A DNA stretch of 64,000 nucleotides from F-183 sp964627455 (GCA_964627455.1 CAZVKC010000001.1:62001-126000), one strand, 5' to 3'. Positions 8,982 through 17,886 are shown, counted from the stretch's first letter. Translations and numbers: made by a program. Notes: generated from the letters alone by a model not told the origin.

Positions 8982-9767
8982 ATGACAGCGCAGGTTCCGG
9001 ACATACTCGCCCGTATTGTCGAATACAAGCGGGCGCAACTCGAGCAATCGCGCGGTTACCGCGAGATTCTGGAGCAGACTGCGCATCTGGCGCGTAACGA
9101 TCACCGGGATTTCAAAGCCGCTCTCACCGCCCAGCCGCCGGCGGTCATTTCGGAGATCAAAAAAGCGTCGCCGAGCAAGGGACTTCTGTCGGCGGACTTC
9201 GATCCCGTATCGATCGCGGAAACGTATCAACGCGGCGGCGCCGCGGCGCTGTCTGTGCTGACAGACACGAAGTTTTTTCAGGGTTCGCTGCAGGATCTCG
9301 AGAAGGCGCGCAATGCGGTTTCGATTCCGGTTCTGCGCAAGGATTTCACGCTCGACGAACATCACGTTTACGAAGCTGGATCGATCGGCGCGGACGCGAT
9401 TCTGTTGATCGCCGCGATTCTCAGCACGGAAGAGATGCGGCGATTCCGCGAACTCGCCGAGTCGCTCGGCATGGCGGCGCTGGTCGAGGTCCACAACGAG
9501 GACGAGTTGCAGTCAGCTGTGGATTCGGGCGCTTCGATCATTGGCGTCAATAACCGCAATCTGCATACGTTCGAGGTGCGGCTGGAAACATCGCTGCGGC
9601 TTGCGGAACAAATGCCCGCGGGCGCGGTGCTGGTGAGCGAGAGCGGGATTCATTCGAACGCTGATGTGCGCCTGTTGATGGGCGCGGGCTATCAGGCGTT
9701 TCTCGTGGGCGAGCATCTGATGAAGTCCGGCGATGCGGAAGCGGCATTGCGGGCGCTGAGGTCGTGA
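8982..9767 (+). CDS. trpC: Indole-3-glycerol phosphate synthase
   Basis: Converts carboxyphenylamino-deoxyribulose phosphate to indole-3-glycerol phosphate in tryptophan synthesis. The 261-residue TIM barrel shows VISEIKKASPSKG (about 55-67), with the catalytic Glu and Lys, then VLRKDFTLDE near 112, VEVHNEDEL, GVNNRNLHTFEV and the phosphate-binding VSESGI and FLVGEHLM segments. Single-domain, so not the TrpC-TrpF fusion of enterobacteria. First gene of a seven-gene aromatic operon; its TGA overlaps the trpF start by one base. No trpE, trpG or trpD lies upstream, where a phosphatase-like gene is found instead. Confidence 0.96.
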   Translation: MTAQVPDILARIVEYKRAQLEQSRGYREILEQTAHLARNDHRDFKAALTAQPPAVISEIKKASPSKGLLSADFDPVSIAETYQRGGAAALSVLTDTKFFQGSLQDLEKARNAVSIPVLRKDFTLDEHHVYEAGSIGADAILLIAAILSTEEMRRFRELAESLGMAALVEVHNEDELQSAVDSGASIIGVNNRNLHTFEVRLETSLRLAEQMPAGAVLVSESGIHSNADVRLLMGAGYQAFLVGEHLMKSGDAEAALRALRS

Positions 9768-10372
9768 TGATCGTCAAGGTTTGCGGCATTCGGACCATCG
9801 AAGACGCGCGCCTGTCGGTGGAAGCGGGCGCGGACGCACTGGGATTCAATTTCTACCCGAAGAGTCCCCGGTACATCGCTCCTGAGGCCGCGAGGCCGAT
9901 TGCCGACGCGATTCCGGTGCGTGTGCTGCGTGTCGGCGTGTTCGTGAATGAGTCCGCGGAACATATCGCGGAAGTGGCGCGCATCGCGGACCTCGACGTC
10001 GTGCAGTTGCACGGCACGGGTTCGGCGCCGGAAGGCTTGCGTTTGTGGCGGGCGAAGAACGCGGGCCCCGATTTCGATCCGTCCGAGGTCGAGAACGATC
10101 GGGAAGCCGAGGCGTTCGTGCTCGATTCGCCGGCGCCGGGAACTTACGGCGGAACCGGTGTGCCGTTCGACTGGTCGCGGATCCCCGCCTTGACGCGGCC
10201 GGTGGTGCTGGCCGGCGGACTCGATGGTTCGAATGTCGCCGAGGCGATTCGCACCGCGAAGCCGTGGGGAGTCGACGCTTGCTCGCGCCTCGAAGCCGCG
10301 CTCGGCGTGAAGGATCCTGCAAAGGTAGCCGCGTTCGTTCGCGCGGCAAAGAGAGAAGCAGAGGGATTATGA
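9767..10372 (+). CDS. trpF: Phosphoribosylanthranilate isomerase
   Basis: Amadori isomerase of the tryptophan pathway, about 200 residues, (beta/alpha)8 barrel. The catalytic Cys lies in VKVCGIRT at the N-terminus and the catalytic Asp near residue 125 in FVLDSPAPGTYGGTG; LGFNFYPKSPRYI is the usual second strand motif and LAGGLDGSNVAEAI the phosphate-binding region. The ATG at 9767 has GAGG about six bases upstream and overlaps the trpC stop; a GTG one codon earlier is also possible. The 3' end overlaps trpB by 4 bp (ATGA). Function in step with trpC: it supplies the trpC substrate. Confidence 0.95.
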   Translation: MIVKVCGIRTIEDARLSVEAGADALGFNFYPKSPRYIAPEAARPIADAIPVRVLRVGVFVNESAEHIAEVARIADLDVVQLHGTGSAPEGLRLWRAKNAGPDFDPSEVENDREAEAFVLDSPAPGTYGGTGVPFDWSRIPALTRPVVLAGGLDGSNVAEAIRTAKPWGVDACSRLEAALGVKDPAKVAAFVRAAKREAEGL

Positions 10373-11717
10373 ATCTACCAGACGCTCGCGGCCATTTCGG
10401 TCCTTACGGCGGACGCTTTGTCCCCGAGGTCCTCATGGCCCCGCTCGAGGAACTCGAAAAGGCGTACGCGGAAGCTCGTGTGGACGCAGGGTTTCAAGCG
10501 GAACTCGCGGACCTGCTCGCTAACTACGCCGGCCGCCCGACTCCGCTCTACCACGCCAAACGCCTGAGCGAATCGCTCGGCGGCGCGAAGATCTATCTCA
10601 AACGCGAAGACCTGCTGCATACGGGCGCGCACAAGATCAATAACTGCATCGGGCAGGCGCTGCTCGCGATCCGCATGGGCAAGAAGCGGATCATTGCGGA
10701 AACGGGCGCGGGNNNNNNNNNNNNNNNNNNNNNNNNNNNNNNNNNNNNNNNNNNNNNNNNNNNNNNNNNNNNNNNNNNNNNNNNNNNNNNNNNNNNNNNN
10801 NNNNNNNNNNNNCGCTGCTCGCGATCCGCATGGGCAAGAAGCGGATCATTGCGGAAACGGGCGCGGGGCAGCACGGCGTTGCAACCGCCAGCGTCTGCGC
10901 GTTGTTCGGCCTCGATTGCACCGTATACATGGGCGAAGAAGACATGCGCCGGCAGCGGCTGAACGTCTTCCGCATGAGGATGCTCGGCGCTAAAGTCGTC
11001 GGCGTGACCAACGGCAGCCGCACCTTGAAAGACGCGATCAGCGAGGCGATGCGCGACTGGGTGACCAACGTTTCGACCACGCATTACCTGCTCGGATCCG
11101 CATTGGGTGCGCACCCGTACCCGATGATGGTTCGTGATTTTCATAGCTGCATCGGGCGCGAAGCGAAGAAGCAGATCCTCGAAAAAGAGGGCCGCTTGCC
11201 CGACATGCTGATCGCTTGCGTCGGCGGTGGGTCGAATGCGATCGGCTTGTTTCATGAGTTCCTCAACGACGCGGGTGTTCGAATGGTCGGCGCAGAAGCC
11301 GGTGGCCGCAGTCTGAGCCTCGGCGAGCACGCATCGCGTTTCGAAGGCGGAGTCCCGGGCGTGCTGCAGGGGACATACAGTTACCTGCTGCAGGATCCCG
11401 ATGGCCAGATCTCGTTGACGCATTCCGTTTCGGCGGGACTCGACTACGCATCGGTGGGTCCCGAACATGCCTGGTTGCACGATCAGAAGCGCGCCGAATA
11501 TGTTTCGGTGAGCGACACCGAAGCGCTCGAAGCCGCGAAACTGTTGTCGCGTACCGAAGGCATCATTCCGGCGCTCGAATCCTCGCACGCGGTGGCGGAA
11601 GCGTTGAAGCGCGCGCCGAAGGCAAAGGGTGAGATCATGATCGTCAACCTGTCCGGCCGCGGCGACAAGGACACCGACATTTACCGCGAGAATCTGAAGG
11701 AACTCGATGGCGAGTAA
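10369..11717 (+). CDS. trpB: Tryptophan synthase beta subunit, split only by an assembly gap
   Basis: PLP enzyme that condenses indole with serine. Visible landmarks are the N-terminal RGHFGPYGGRFVPEV-like opening, the PLP lysine in GAHKINN just before the gap, then GAGQHGVATA, the glycine-rich phosphate loop CVGGGSNAIG and the C-terminal ALESSHAV. One hundred Ns at 10713-10812 interrupt it, but the 55 bases on each side are identical. Removing one copy and the Ns takes out 155 bp and leaves 1194 bp, an exact 397-residue frame, which is the normal TrpB length. The gene is therefore intact. Overlaps trpF by 4 bp and trpA by 11 bp. Confidence 0.95.
10658..10867. repeat. Assembly gap (100 N) flanked by identical 55-bp copies
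   Basis: Bases 10658-10712 are repeated exactly at 10813-10867, on either side of Ns 10713-10812. This is an unmerged contig overlap and not a biological repeat: collapsing it restores the trpB frame. Confidence 0.95.
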
Positions 11718-12510
11718 TCAAACAAGAATCGGGCAGATGTTTGAACGTCTGCGCGCAGAGAAGAAACCGGCGCTCATTGCGTACCTGACTGCGGGTGATC
11801 CGAATCCCGACATCACTCCTGCGCTGGTTGCGGCGCTCGAACGCGGCGGCGCGGACCTCATCGAATTGGGCGTGCCGTTTTCGGATCCGATCGCCGATGG
11901 TCCGGTGATCCAGCGCGGGGCCGATCGCGCACTGAAGGCGGGTACAACGCTGCCGCGCGTGCTGCAGATCGCTGCGGAGATCCGCAAGACGTCGCAGATT
12001 CCAATCCTGCTCTTCAGCTATCTGAATCCGATGCTGCGATATGGATTCGATAAGCTCGCCGCGGATGCGAAGGCTGCCGGCATTGACGGCGTGCTGATGA
12101 CCGACGCGAGTGTCGAAGAGGCGGAAACGTACGTCGATGCGATGCGCGCGCACGAACTCGACACCGTCTTCCTCGCCGCGCCCACCAGCACGGAGCGCCG
12201 TCTGGAACTGGTCGCCAAGTATTCGAGCGGCTTCGTGTACCTGGTCTCGCGCACGGGTGTGACCGGTGAACAGCAGGAGTTGTCGAACCTGATCCAACCG
12301 CTCGTCGACTCGATGCGCCGGCATACGAACCAGCCGGTGGCCGTGGGCTTCGGCATTTCGACGCACGACCAGTTCGCTTCGGTTGGCTCGATGGCGGATG
12401 GCGTCATCGTCGGCAGTGCGATCGTGCGGGTGATCGAAAAGTACGGTTCGAGTGCGGACCTGCCGGCGCAGCTCGAAGCCTTCACGCGGAGTTTGAAGTA
12501 TGGCGGATGA
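11707..12510 (+). CDS. trpA: Tryptophan synthase alpha subunit
   Basis: Cleaves indole-3-glycerol phosphate to indole and glyceraldehyde-3-phosphate and passes indole to TrpB. The 267-residue TIM barrel has the catalytic Glu in DLIELGVPFSDPIADGP, the catalytic Asp in GVLMTDASVEE, YLVSRTGVTGE in loop 6, and the phosphate-binding VGFGIST and DGVIVGSAIV. The usual loop Asp segment LVPD is replaced here by MTDA, with the Asp kept. It starts inside the trpB 3' end (11-bp overlap) and overlaps the next gene by 11 bp, consistent with a strongly coupled operon. Confidence 0.96.
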   Translation: MASNQTRIGQMFERLRAEKKPALIAYLTAGDPNPDITPALVAALERGGADLIELGVPFSDPIADGPVIQRGADRALKAGTTLPRVLQIAAEIRKTSQIPILLFSYLNPMLRYGFDKLAADAKAAGIDGVLMTDASVEEAETYVDAMRAHELDTVFLAAPTSTERRLELVAKYSSGFVYLVSRTGVTGEQQELSNLIQPLVDSMRRHTNQPVAVGFGISTHDQFASVGSMADGVIVGSAIVRVIEKYGSSADLPAQLEAFTRSLKYGG

Positions 12511-12811
12511 TCGCGACGCGCGGCTCAGGGCAGCCCGGGACAAGATTGACGCAGTCGATGTGCGGATCCTCGACCTGATCAACGAACGCACGCAGATCGT
12601 GGAAGAGATCGGCCGGATCAAGCAGGAATTCCAGATGGCGATCTACGAGCCCAAGCGCGAGGAACAGGTGTTCGAGAACATCACGCGGAATAACAAGGGT
12701 CCGCTGCCGGATGACGCGGTGAAGCGCGTGTTCGAGCGGATCATCGACGAGATGCGCACGGTGCAGCGGACGAAGATGCTGCAGAAGAAGCAACAAGAGG
12801 AATCGAAATAG
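12500..12811 (+). CDS. Chorismate mutase, AroQ type, monofunctional
   Basis: A 103-residue all-alpha protein of the AroQ family, converting chorismate to prephenate. The diagnostic spacing of active-site residues is visible: Arg near 10, KIDAVDVRILDLINER (about 14-29), then IGRIKQ with the conserved Lys, and the third helix VFERIIDEMR. No prephenate dehydratase or DAHP synthase domain is fused, unlike PheA or AroA(G) fusions. It overlaps the trpA end by 11 bp and abuts the DAHP synthase gene (TAG directly followed by ATG). Its place between trpA and aroF suggests a channel or regulatory complex with the DAHP synthase, as known for other AroQ/DAHPS pairs; that part is inference. Confidence 0.9.
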   Translation: MADDRDARLRAARDKIDAVDVRILDLINERTQIVEEIGRIKQEFQMAIYEPKREEQVFENITRNNKGPLPDDAVKRVFERIIDEMRTVQRTKMLQKKQQEESK

Positions 12812-13825
12812 ATGCTAGTCGTAATGCAGGCCGGCGCCTCGGAACAACAGGTGCAGGGCGTAATTGATCGCTTGGTGACGATGGGATTCACGGTCCACCG
12901 GTCGACCGGTGTGACACATACCGTGCTCGGCGGCGTGGGTCCTGTCGAAGACTTCGAGCCGGCTGACTTCGAAGTGCTCGACGGCGTGAAGGAATGCCAC
13001 CGCATCATCTCGCCCTACAAACTCGCGAGCCGTCATTTCAAGCCCGCAGGCAGCGTGATCAAAATCAAGGATGTCGAGATCGGCGGCAATCAGTTGGTTG
13101 TGATGGCCGGTCCGTGCAGCGTCGAGAATCGCGACCAGATCGAGATGTCCGCGGAAATCGTGGCCAAGGGCGGCGCCAAGGTGATCCGCGGCGGCGCGTT
13201 CAAGCCGCGCTCCTCGCCGTATAGCTTCCAGGGACTGGGCGAAGAAGGCCTGAAAATGCTGCGCAAAGCGGCGGACCGGCACGGCCTGCTCGTCATCAGC
13301 GAAGTGATGGACCAGCAGCAACTGCCGCTGTTGTGCGAATACTCGGACATCCTGCAGGTCGGCGCCCGCAACATGCAGAACTTCAACCTGCTGCGTGCGA
13401 TCGGCAACGTGCGCACGCCCGTGCTGTTAAAGCGCGGCATCTCGGCGACTATCGAAGAACTGCTGCTGTCGGCCGAATACATTCTGTCTGGCGGAAACTA
13501 CGACGTGATGTTGTGCGAGCGCGGCATCCGCACCTATGAGACACTGACGCGCAACACGATGGACATCTCGGCGATCCCTGTGGTGAAAAAGCTGTCGCAC
13601 CTGCCGATTCTGGGCGATCCGTCGCACGGCACGGGCAAGCGTGAATTCGTGCTGCCGATGGCGCGCGCGGCTGTTGCTGCGGGCGCGGACGGCTTGCTGG
13701 TCGAAGTCCACCCGGATCCGGATCGCGCGGTCAGCGATGGCGCGCAGACGCTGAAGCCGGGACAGTTCGACGAAATGATGCAGCAGATCCGCCTCGTCGC
13801 GCAGGCGGTGGGACGAACGCTGTAG
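12812..13825 (+). CDS. aroF: 3-deoxy-7-phosphoheptulonate synthase (DAHP synthase, type I-beta)
   Basis: First enzyme of the shikimate pathway: joins PEP and erythrose-4-phosphate. The 337-residue protein has an N-terminal ferredoxin-like regulatory domain (about 1-68, opening MLVVMQAGASEQQVQGVI) as in Thermotoga and Bacillus-type enzymes, then the barrel with GPCSVEN (metal Cys), FKPRSSPYSFQG, LQVGARNMQN, LLKRG, GDPSHGTGKRE and VEVHPDPDRA. The regulatory domain in this family binds Tyr or Phe, so feedback control by an end product is likely. Starts immediately after the chorismate mutase stop and overlaps tyrA by one base. Confidence 0.95.
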   Translation: MLVVMQAGASEQQVQGVIDRLVTMGFTVHRSTGVTHTVLGGVGPVEDFEPADFEVLDGVKECHRIISPYKLASRHFKPAGSVIKIKDVEIGGNQLVVMAGPCSVENRDQIEMSAEIVAKGGAKVIRGGAFKPRSSPYSFQGLGEEGLKMLRKAADRHGLLVISEVMDQQQLPLLCEYSDILQVGARNMQNFNLLRAIGNVRTPVLLKRGISATIEELLLSAEYILSGGNYDVMLCERGIRTYETLTRNTMDISAIPVVKKLSHLPILGDPSHGTGKREFVLPMARAAVAAGADGLLVEVHPDPDRAVSDGAQTLKPGQFDEMMQQIRLVAQAVGRTL

Positions 13826-14676
13826 TGGTGCAAACGGTCGCCATCGTCGGAGTCGGGCTGATTGGCGGCTCGTTCGCGCTTGCGTTGCGCAGGTCCGGTT
13901 TCGCCGGGCGGATCCTCGGCGTGAGTTCGGAACGGACCACGCGTGAAGCGCTGCGTCTGGGCGTGATCCACGAAGCCGTATCGCTCGAAGACGCGGCCTT
14001 GCGCGCGGACCTGCTGTTTCTCGCGCAGCCCGTCTTTCCGTTGATCGAGGACATCGGGCGGCTGAAAGGCAAGCTGCGCGAAGGCGCGCTCGTGACCGAT
14101 GGCGGCAGCACCAAGGAACTCATCTGCGAGGCAGGCAAGGCGCTCGGCTCGCAGTTCGTCGGCGGGCATCCGATGGCGGGCAAGGAAGCTCGCGGGGTTG
14201 AACATGCGGACGCGAATTTGTTTCAGGGCTGCAACTGGGTGCTGACGCCCGCGGATCCGCAACATCTCGAAACGCCCGCCGCCCAATGGCTGCAGAGCCG
14301 GATCCGCGCCTTTGGTTCGAATCTCGTGGTCCTCGCGCCTGGAGACCACGACCGTATTGTCGCCAGCACGTCGCATCTGGTGCAGTTGATCTCAACCGCA
14401 TTGGGCGTGACGCTGGCGGAAGTGGAAGGCGCGCCGCGCGTTGCCGGACCCGCTGTCATCGAGATGACTCGCGTCGCGATGAGCGACTTCGGCATGTGGC
14501 GCGACATCCTCGCGACCAATCCGGAACATGTTCGCAATTCGCTGAATGCGTTCATCCGGAATCTGGAACATATTCGGGATCATGTCACCGATCCCGGCCT
14601 TCGCGAAACCTTCGAAAAGGCGGCCGCCTCCGCACGCGGGCTGCGCGCGCCCAAAGTCACCGGCTTCCAGTCCTGA
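13825..14676 (+). CDS. tyrA: Prephenate dehydrogenase
   Basis: NAD-dependent oxidative decarboxylation of prephenate to 4-hydroxyphenylpyruvate for tyrosine synthesis. The 283-residue protein has a Rossmann fold with GVGLIGGSFA at about 8-17, the active-site region GGHPMAGKEARGVEHA with the catalytic His, and a helical dimerisation domain including the second conserved His segment (STSHLVQLIS). There is no ATG: two consecutive GTG codons (13825 and 13828) serve as start, the first overlapping the aroF TAG by one base. No ACT domain is fused. Last biosynthetic gene of the operon. Confidence 0.93.
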   Translation: MVQTVAIVGVGLIGGSFALALRRSGFAGRILGVSSERTTREALRLGVIHEAVSLEDAALRADLLFLAQPVFPLIEDIGRLKGKLREGALVTDGGSTKELICEAGKALGSQFVGGHPMAGKEARGVEHADANLFQGCNWVLTPADPQHLETPAAQWLQSRIRAFGSNLVVLAPGDHDRIVASTSHLVQLISTALGVTLAEVEGAPRVAGPAVIEMTRVAMSDFGMWRDILATNPEHVRNSLNAFIRNLEHIRDHVTDPGLRETFEKAAASARGLRAPKVTGFQS

Positions 14677-14698
14677 ACCTTGTGATATTGTTCCTGTC

Positions 14699-15577
14699 AT
14701 GAAAGTGTTCATGACCGCGTTCACGTTGTGCGTGACCGCAGCCTCGATGCTGCCCGCACAGGTGGTGGTGTTCACCAAAGACGATCTCATCAAATTTACG
14801 AAGTCGAACCCTTATGAGCGGTCCGCCGACGGCCGCCCGCGCGTGCCCGACGCGTTGCTCGAAAAGGTCCGCGGACTCTCGCTCGAAGAGGCCTGGGGCA
14901 TCCTTCGCAACAAGGGATACAACAATCAGTTCGAAATCGGCTGGCAGATCCTGCATCCGGAACGCAAGCTCGTGGGACGCGCCGTGACGGTGCAGTTCAT
15001 GCCCACGCGGCCCGACGTGCAGTCGGTCACGGACGCCGAGGCCAAGGCAAAAGGACTCGGACGCAACGGCCACCAGCGCGTCATCGACATGCTGCAGGAA
15101 AACGACGTCCTCGTCGCGGATCTCTTTGGCAAGATCGAATGCGGCACCATCACCGGCGACAACCTCGCGACTGCTGTTTATGCGGCGACCAAGCAAGGCA
15201 TGGTGGTCGATGGCGCCATCCGCGACCTCGAGGGCATCTTCCCGATCCCGATGTCCGCGTACTATCGGGGCGTCCACCCGTCCGCGATCTGCAACGTGAT
15301 GGTGACCGGCGTGAACATCCCCATCCGCATCGGTCAGGCGACTGTGATGCCGGGCGATGTCGTGCTTGGCGATCGCGAAGGCGTCGGGTTCATTCCGCCG
15401 CAATTCGTGCAGGAAATCGTCGACAAAGCGGAGGAAACGCACATCCACGATGAGTGGACCAAGGCGAAACTGCTGACGGGCAAGTACAAGTCGAGCGACA
15501 TTTATCCGACCCCGTCCGACCCCGCGCTGCTCAAAGAGTACGAAGAGTACAAGAAGCAGAAGCTGGGTAAGAAATAG
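14699..15577 (+). CDS. Exported RraA-like / HMG-aldolase family protein
   Basis: 292 residues, with a signal peptide (MKVFMTAFTLCVTAASMLPAQ) followed by an RraA/4-hydroxy-4-methyl-2-oxoglutarate aldolase fold. Visible family motifs are GTITGDNLATAVYAATKQG, the substrate/Mg site VVDGAIRDLEG and the strand MPGDVVLGDREGVGFIP. Cytoplasmic relatives cleave HMG or oxaloacetate (class II pyruvate aldolases) or bind RNase E; export of this fold is unusual, so the substrate is uncertain. A long charged C-terminal tail (EYEEYKKQK) follows. It lies 22 bp after tyrA on the same strand and may be co-transcribed, but has no obvious link to aromatic synthesis. Confidence 0.8.
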   Translation: MKVFMTAFTLCVTAASMLPAQVVVFTKDDLIKFTKSNPYERSADGRPRVPDALLEKVRGLSLEEAWGILRNKGYNNQFEIGWQILHPERKLVGRAVTVQFMPTRPDVQSVTDAEAKAKGLGRNGHQRVIDMLQENDVLVADLFGKIECGTITGDNLATAVYAATKQGMVVDGAIRDLEGIFPIPMSAYYRGVHPSAICNVMVTGVNIPIRIGQATVMPGDVVLGDREGVGFIPPQFVQEIVDKAEETHIHDEWTKAKLLTGKYKSSDIYPTPSDPALLKEYEEYKKQKLGKK

Positions 15578-15580
15578 CGG

Positions 15581-15955
15581 TCAGATTCGCGGCGCGCCGG
15601 AGCTTCTTGGATTTGGATACAAGTCGAAATCCAGGAGGCTCCGCACGCTGGTCCGTTGAAAATCCTTCTCGATGAGGATGTCGGGTCCGCCTTCCGGACC
15701 TTCTGTGCTGAGCGCGATCTCGGAACTTCCGACCCATGCCTGCGCGAGGTCACGCGGCGCTTCCACTGCAATGCCGCACGACAGTGGACGCGCTGTGATC
15801 GACGAGACGGCATCCGACATTTCCAGGCGATAGACAAACGTGCAGCCCTGCGCGAGTTCCGTGTGTCCCTCGAGGAACCCCTCCTTACCGAATTGCACGA
15901 CCTCCGACTTCCGCAGTCGCAGCCGGATCGTGTTGTCGAGGATCCGAAGTTTCAT
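15581..15955 (-). CDS. Small conserved protein, resembles DUF7009
   Basis: 124 residues, no signal peptide or membrane segment. The start MKLRILDNTIRLRLRKSEV matches the opening of a small uncharacterised family seen in Acidobacteria and Bacteroidetes (recalled as DUF7009; not checked). It has alternating beta-strand-like segments and a Pro-rich tail. No catalytic motif is visible and no function is proposed. Convergent with the RraA-like gene, 3 bp apart, and followed downstream-to-upstream by the lipoprotein gene on the same strand after about 62 bp of non-coding sequence. Confidence 0.65.
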   Translation of the reverse strand: MKLRILDNTIRLRLRKSEVVQFGKEGFLEGHTELAQGCTFVYRLEMSDAVSSITARPLSCGIAVEAPRDLAQAWVGSSEIALSTEGPEGGPDILIEKDFQRTSVRSLLDFDLYPNPRSSGAPRI

Positions 15956-16017
15956 CCCGATCTCCCCCTTCAGCCATCATTCTATGGCTCCGGTGCGCGG
16001 CCTCGCAGTGACTGAGG

Positions 16018-16467
16018 TCACATCAGGTAATCGATTTCTGCTTCGATGTTCTCGGCGCGCCCGTTCTCGTGCGGGTCGATGACCTGAAAGTAGAGGTCGA
16101 TCGTGTTCTTGCCGCTCAGGGAATAGACATGCGCAATGCCGGTGATTTCCGCGGGTTTGCCCGGCCGAACGATCACCTCGCGTGGGGCGTCGCCGTCGTT
16201 GTGGAACCACACTTTCACCACCCCCTTGGCGACCGAAAGCCGCGCCGACAGCTTGATGTTGGTCTTGTAGTAGGCGAAGTTCGGATGTTCGAGTTCGAGC
16301 CGGTAATGATCCTCCATGATGCCGAAGTTGACCTTGCAGGCGCCGTGCCGGCGGTCGCCCGTCTGGCAACTGCTGCTGATCGTCGTCTTGCTGCCTTGCG
16401 GCGCCTGGCAGGCGGGCAGGAACAGGAAAACAGCGGCGAGGAACGGTGCAGCGGTTCGCAGGGTCAT
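16018..16467 (-). CDS. Putative lipoprotein of unknown function
   Basis: 149 residues. Hydrophobic leader MTLRTAAPFLAAVFLFLPAC ends in a weak lipobox (LPAC), so it is probably a lipoprotein; otherwise it would be a secreted soluble protein. The remaining sequence is beta-rich, with a region (ARLSVAKGVVKVWFHNDGD) that looks like an immunoglobulin-type sandwich strand pattern. No family recognised. Its ATG directly follows the TGA of the radical SAM gene upstream, with zero intergenic bases, so the two are co-transcribed and translationally coupled. What the pair does together cannot be told from sequence. Confidence 0.7.
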   Translation of the reverse strand: MTLRTAAPFLAAVFLFLPACQAPQGSKTTISSSCQTGDRRHGACKVNFGIMEDHYRLELEHPNFAYYKTNIKLSARLSVAKGVVKVWFHNDGDAPREVIVRPGKPAEITGIAHVYSLSGKNTIDLYFQVIDPHENGRAENIEAEIDYLM

Positions 16468-17886
16468 TCAACCAATAATGCGGAGCGGATCGGCGGTTTG
16501 GCTCTCGATCGGCGCTACGCGCTCACGATTTTGGATCCCGAGGAGCACGCGTTCAAGCAGGGGACGCATGGACGCCACCTGTTTGGCCCGGATGACGAAA
16601 TCCCAGAGAGGCTCGAATTTCTTCCAGCCCGCCGCATATCCGAAGTGCCGGATGCGGTCGGCCCAGTCGTCTTTCGCTGCGGCGCCGCGCCAGATCGCGG
16701 ACCAGCGATAGAAGTCCCGGTACGCGCGCCAGTAGCCGGCCTCGAGTTGCTCGGGCGTCATGCGGGCCGGGCGAAAAACTGAGTGGCGCGTATCGTAGAG
16801 GTCCCAGTCGGAATGCAGCAGGCGGCCTTCTCGCTGCATGCGCTCATAGAGCGCAGTGCCGGGATACGGTGTCAGGATGTGGAAGGTCGCGGTCTCGATG
16901 CCCTGCCGGATCGCCCATTCGACGGTGCGTTCGAAGACGGAATCGTCGTCCTCGTCCATGCCGAACACAAAGCTGCCGTTGACCATCACGCCGGCGTCGT
17001 GGATGCGGCGGATCGCGTCTTCGTAGCTGCGGTTGATGTTCTGGAATTTGCGTGCGCCTCGCAGGCTTGTCATGTTGGTGGTCTCGAATCCGACGAAGAG
17101 GCTGCGCAATCCGCAGGCGGCGGCTTTCTCGATCAAACCGAACTCGAGCACGGAATTGACTGTCCCCGCGGCCTGCCATACGCGATTCATGCCGCGCATC
17201 CCCGCAAACAATTCTGAGGCGAAACGTTTGTGTCCAAAAAGATGATCGTCGAGGAAGTACAGATGCCGCCCGGGGAGTCGCGAGATCTCCGCCAGTGCGT
17301 CGTCGACCGGTTGAACGTAGAACGACTTGCCGCCCTGAAAGAACGCGTCCTTGTAACAGAAGTCGCAAACATGGGGACATCCGCGCGTGACGACGATGGA
17401 GTTCGGCACCAGGTACAGGTGGCGCTTGATGAGATCGCGACGGATGGGAGGCACACCGGTAAGCGTGCGGATGCTCGACTGATAGCGCTTTGCCGGGCGC
17501 CTGGCGCGGAAGTCCGCGAGGAACTGCGGCCAGGTGTCCTCGCCGGGACCAAGGAAGATCGTGTCGGCATGTGCGGCCGCTTCGTCGGGCAGCGACGTCA
17601 CGTGCAGTCCGCCTAGCACGACATAGACGCCGCGGCGCCGGTAATGATCCGCGATCTCGTACGAACGGCGCGCGCTGGTGATGTAGACCTGAATAACGAC
17701 AAGGTCGGGATGATCGTCGAGCCTCGCGGTTTCGACGTGTTCGTCGGTGATGGTGGCGTGATCGTCCGGTGAAAGATACGCCGCAAGTGTCGCGAGTCCG
17801 AGGGGAGGGAAGAGCGAGTATTTGATGGGGCGGAAGAGCGGGCTCGTGGCTTCAGTAAGGGCGGGCAGAAAGAATCGCACCTGCAT
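16468..17886 (-). CDS. B12-binding-domain radical SAM protein
   Basis: About 472 residues. N-terminal cobalamin-binding-like domain (about 20-140, PPLGLATLAAYL, with VVLGGLHVTSLPDEAAAHAD), then a radical SAM core with the iron-sulfur motif CPHVCDFC (C-x3-C-x2-C) near residue 180, and a C-terminal helical region. Related enzymes do methylations or rearrangements in hopanoid, bacteriochlorophyll and natural-product synthesis; the substrate here is unknown. Two starts are possible: ATG 17904 and ATG 17886. The latter is used because it opens as relatives do (MQVRFFLPALTEATSP) and because it sits in a 14-bp motif that also covers the start at 37651. Coupled to the lipoprotein gene. Confidence 0.85.
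   Translation of the reverse strand: MQVRFFLPALTEATSPLFRPIKYSLFPPLGLATLAAYLSPDDHATITDEHVETARLDDHPDLVVIQVYITSARRSYEIADHYRRRGVYVVLGGLHVTSLPDEAAAHADTIFLGPGEDTWPQFLADFRARRPAKRYQSSIRTLTGVPPIRRDLIKRHLYLVPNSIVVTRGCPHVCDFCYKDAFFQGGKSFYVQPVDDALAEISRLPGRHLYFLDDHLFGHKRFASELFAGMRGMNRVWQAAGTVNSVLEFGLIEKAAACGLRSLFVGFETTNMTSLRGARKFQNINRSYEDAIRRIHDAGVMVNGSFVFGMDEDDDSVFERTVEWAIRQGIETATFHILTPYPGTALYERMQREGRLLHSDWDLYDTRHSVFRPARMTPEQLEAGYWRAYRDFYRWSAIWRGAAAKDDWADRIRHFGYAAGWKKFEPLWDFVIRAKQVASMRPLLERVLLGIQNRERVAPIESQTADPLRIIG

Noticed and set aside
7740..9494. 584-codon open frame on the minus strand over the phosphatase and trpC genes
   Set aside because: Antisense to two clear genes with family motifs; its Arg/His-rich composition is the usual shadow of high-GC coding.
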